This document shows, in pieces, positions 62,174-64,000 of a stretch of 64,000 nt of DNA (position 1 is the stretch's first letter; each line of letters opens with the position of its first letter). The stretch is from Winogradskyella wandonensis. Its GTDB lineage: Bacteria > Bacteroidota > Bacteroidia > Flavobacteriales > Flavobacteriaceae. A model generated the notes under the pieces. That model was not told where the DNA came from. It made no database searches and was given only the letters and a program-made list of their open reading frames with translations. The translations under genes were made by a program, and so were the position numbers. Location of the stretch: contig NZ_SMGI01000002.1 of NCBI RefSeq assembly GCF_004346845.1, positions 310,001 to 374,000 of the forward strand. The letters run 5' to 3'.

Positions 62174-63271
62174 ATGAAATTTAGAGTTCTTTACATATTG
62201 GCTATCGTTGGTTTTATGAGCCTTAATGCTCAAACGGTGCGAGGTGCAAGAATTGGCTATATAGATACAGAATATATACTTGAAAATGTTCCAGATTATC
62301 AAGAAGCAAATGCGCAATTAGAGCAAAAGCTTACCAAGTGGAAGTCTGAAATTGAAAAGAAATTAGCAGATATCGAGACCAAAAAAAAGGCTTTGGAGAA
62401 CGAGAAAGTGCTTTTAACCAAAGAGCTATACGAAGAGCGATTAGAAGACTTATCTTTTGAAGAAGCAGAGGTCTTAGACTATCAGCAAAAGCGTTTTGGT
62501 CCGGGTGGTGATATGGTAATTCAACGTACACAATTAATGCAGCCTGTACAAGACCAAATTTGGGCAGCGGTAAAAGAAATAGCAGAAAACAAAAAATACG
62601 ATTTTGTTTTTGATAAAAACGCTGATTTTTTAATGCTATATTCAGCAGAACGTTTTGATATTAGTGAACAAGTTTTACGGATAATAACAAGAGCATCGGC
62701 AAGAGAGCAGGCCAAAACAAAAAAAGAGCGTAAAGCTTTAGAGGAAGAAGAAGCTGTGCCAGAAGTAAGTAAAACTAAAGACGAACGCGCTAAAGCTCTA
62801 GAAGAGCGCAAAGCTCAGCGCGAAGCAGAACTAGAACAGAAACGTTTGGACAGAGAAAAAGCACTAGAAGAACGAAGACAAAAGCAGAAAGAAGCTAGAG
62901 AAGCAAAAAGAAAGGAAGCCGAAGCACGACGAGCAAAAATAGCCGAGGCACGTAACAAAAGAGAGAATCCAGAAAAGGCGGAAGCTGAGAAGAGCGCAGA
63001 TACATCTGCCTCTAAAAAAACTGCAAATAGTACTGAGAAAGGTAAAGCCGCAGTGAAATCAGACTCGACTAAAGCAAAATCACCTAAAGATGCTCTAGAA
63101 GCAAAAAGAAAAAAGGCTTTAGAAGAAAGAGAAGCGCGTAAGAAAGCTTTAGAAGAACGAAAGAAAAAAATCTTAGAACAACGCAAAAAAGCCAGAGAAG
63201 AACGATTAAAACAATTAAGAAAAAACGATTCTATTCGTAAAGCAAAAGCGAAAGAAAAAGAAGATAATTAA
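62174..63271 (+). CDS. OmpH/Skp family chaperone with long charged tail
   Basis: This 365-residue protein starts at the ATG at 62174 (MKFRVLYILAIVGFMSLNAQ signal peptide); an upstream in-frame start at 62066 adds 36 unlikely residues. Residues about 24-185 are OmpH/Skp (RIGYIDTEYILENVPDYQEANAQLEQKLTKWKSEIEKKL, then NKKYDFVFDKNADFLMLYS), a periplasmic chaperone for outer-membrane proteins. Residues 190-365 are an almost continuous Lys/Arg/Glu/Ala tail with repeats like KALEERKAQREAELEQKR and RKKALEEREARKKALEE. Usual Skp proteins are about 170 residues, so the tail doubles the length. It lies 150 bases after bamA and before a second Skp gene. Confidence 0.9.
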   Translation: MKFRVLYILAIVGFMSLNAQTVRGARIGYIDTEYILENVPDYQEANAQLEQKLTKWKSEIEKKLADIETKKKALENEKVLLTKELYEERLEDLSFEEAEVLDYQQKRFGPGGDMVIQRTQLMQPVQDQIWAAVKEIAENKKYDFVFDKNADFLMLYSAERFDISEQVLRIITRASAREQAKTKKERKALEEEEAVPEVSKTKDERAKALEERKAQREAELEQKRLDREKALEERRQKQKEAREAKRKEAEARRAKIAEARNKRENPEKAEAEKSADTSASKKTANSTEKGKAAVKSDSTKAKSPKDALEAKRKKALEEREARKKALEERKKKILEQRKKAREERLKQLRKNDSIRKAKAKEKEDN

Positions 63272-63308
63272 CATACAATAAGTAAAAACACGTAAACAAT
63301 AAATTAAA

Positions 63309-63821
63309 ATGAGAAGATTAAAAACACTACTATTAGCAATGACCCTTTTTGTTGGTGGTATAAGCATGGTAAACGCTCAGGCCAAGGTTGCACATGTTAA
63401 CACACAGGAGATTCTTAAGACATTTCCAGAGTATTTAGCAGCACAGGAGCAAGCAAAGAAGCTTGGTGAAAGCATGAGGGCTACTGACGAGAAGCAGTTT
63501 AACGATATGGTTAAAACTTTAGAAGATACTGCTGCAAGATACCAAAAAGAGGCACCTACACAAACGGACCAGAAGAATGACGAGCGTGTAAAAGAAGTTG
63601 AGAAAATGCGTAATAGCATTGCAGAATTTCAGCAAACATCACAATACAATATCGAAAAAGCGCAGTTCGAAAAAATGGCACCTGTGCAAAAGAAAGTAAT
63701 GGATGCCATTAATAAAGTAGCAAATACTTTAGGATACGAATATGTATTAGATAGAGCCTCTTTAGTTGTGGCTAACGGTAAAGACATTACTGCAGAAGTA
63801 AAGAAAGAATTAGGATACTAA
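63309..63821 (+). CDS. OmpH/Skp family periplasmic chaperone
   Basis: This 170-residue protein has a signal peptide (1-24, ending VNAQ) and one OmpH/Skp domain of normal size: AKVAHVNTQEILKTFPEYLAAQEQAKKLGE, a helical arm region with KEAPTQTDQKNDERVKEVEKMRNSIAEFQQ, and closing VANTLGYEYVLDRASLVVANGKDIT. It would hold unfolded outer-membrane proteins in the periplasm for delivery to BamA. It lies 37 bases after the longer paralogue and ends at a strong terminator. Confidence 0.95.
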   Translation: MRRLKTLLLAMTLFVGGISMVNAQAKVAHVNTQEILKTFPEYLAAQEQAKKLGESMRATDEKQFNDMVKTLEDTAARYQKEAPTQTDQKNDERVKEVEKMRNSIAEFQQTSQYNIEKAQFEKMAPVQKKVMDAINKVANTLGYEYVLDRASLVVANGKDITAEVKKELGY

Positions 63822-63844
63822 TCTTTATTAAAGAATTATAATTT

Positions 63845-63872
63845 AAAAGCCGCTTATTTAAAGCGGCTTTTT
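63845..63872 (+). terminator. Intrinsic terminator of the bamA-skp cluster
   Basis: AAAAGCCGCTT and AAGCGGCTTTT form a perfect 11-bp stem with a 5-base ATTTA loop, followed by TTATTTTT. It separates the Skp genes from murI. Confidence 0.92.
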
Positions 63873-63886
63873 ATTTTTGTAGTACT

Positions 63887-64000
63887 ATGAGTAATCATCC
63901 CATTGGTATTTTCGATTCTGGTATAGGCGGCACATCCATTTTTAAGGAGATTCATGCCCTTCTACCTTTAGAAAACATAATCTATTTAGCAGATAGTGCT
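63887..64000 (+). CDS. murI: Glutamate racemase, 5' end only
   Basis: The frame starts at the ATG at 63887 and runs off the window after 38 codons. The visible sequence, [22 protein letters not shown] then [12 protein letters not shown], is the characteristic N-terminus of MurI with the IFDSGIGG loop that holds the first catalytic aspartate. MurI makes D-glutamate for peptidoglycan. Its start lies 15 bases after the Skp terminator. murI directly after skp genes is the usual flavobacterial order. Confidence 0.9.
   Translation, partial: MSNHPIGIFDSGIGGTSIFKEIHALLPLENIIYLADSA

Noticed and set aside
62815..63186. Antisense open frame of 123 codons opposite the Skp tail
   Set aside because: It mirrors the low-complexity charged repeats on the plus strand and yields a Ser/Phe/Ala-rich sequence without sense.
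1..64000. CRISPR array, insertion sequence or rRNA operon
   Set aside because: No regularly spaced repeats, transposase-like proteins or rRNA sequence were seen.

Overview
The window is about 64 kb of low-GC chromosomal DNA from a member of the Bacteroidota, most likely a marine Flavobacteriaceae (inference). The basis is the short primary sigma factor without region 1.1, TAnnTTTG-type -7 promoter elements, type IX secretion sorting tails, a DUF6089-uppS-bamA-skp-skp-murI cluster, a HPPK/deoxynucleoside kinase fusion and a laminarin-type glucan locus. I see no prophage, insertion sequence, CRISPR array or rRNA.

Layout. 1-6.9 kb: end of a DUF151 nuclease gene, a nucleoside transporter, thyA, a TonB-C-like secreted protein, a stand-alone CBM48-like protein, a membrane-anchored DHFR fusion, fabD and lspA. 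7.1-12.5 kb: a minus-strand aminotransferase-galE-amidohydrolase operon, divergent waaA, and a helical lipoprotein. 12.5-37 kb: a minus-strand beta-glucan utilisation locus. 37-43 kb: tRNA-Leu and tRNA-Gly, mutS, an rRNA/tRNA methyltransferase, a small methyltransferase, a GyrI-like protein and the folK/dNK fusion. 43-50.7 kb: a queuosine-precursor transporter, an AsmA-like protein, rpoD, rpsU, a small membrane protein, a DUF2797 protein and a GH3-family enzyme. 50.8-56.3 kb: minus-strand clpX, clpP, tig, a holin-like membrane protein, an alpha/beta hydrolase and pdxJ. 56.4-64 kb: plus-strand CBS protein, nadK, DUF6089, uppS, bamA, two OmpH/Skp genes and the start of murI.

The glucan locus is the most interesting part. 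Reading in the direction of transcription it holds: a membrane-spanning sensor with a LuxR-type DNA-binding end; a secreted clan GH-A glycosidase domain fused to what looks like an outer-membrane beta-barrel; a substrate-binding lipoprotein; a GH16 laminarinase lipoprotein; a PKD lipoprotein with five repeated binding modules; a cytoplasmic GH149-like beta-1,3-glucan phosphorylase; a GH17 lipoprotein; a GH30 lipoprotein; a GPH sugar symporter; a cytoplasmic GH17; two non-catalytic T9SS-secreted binding proteins; and a LacI-family regulator. There is no SusC/SusD pair. The layout suggests surface cleavage by GH16/GH17/GH30, outer-membrane entry perhaps through the glycosidase-barrel fusion, inner-membrane import by the symporter, then cytoplasmic GH17 hydrolysis and phosphorolysis to glucose 1-phosphate. 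This route is inferred from domains and gene order, not shown.

Other points of interest are the 2TM-DHFR fusion with an A9 run at the junction, a cysteine cluster in the aminotransferase, a nucleoside transporter with an added periplasmic domain, the highly charged tail of the first Skp protein, and several genes that appear to start with TTG (lspA, bamA, the 40.8 kb methyltransferase).
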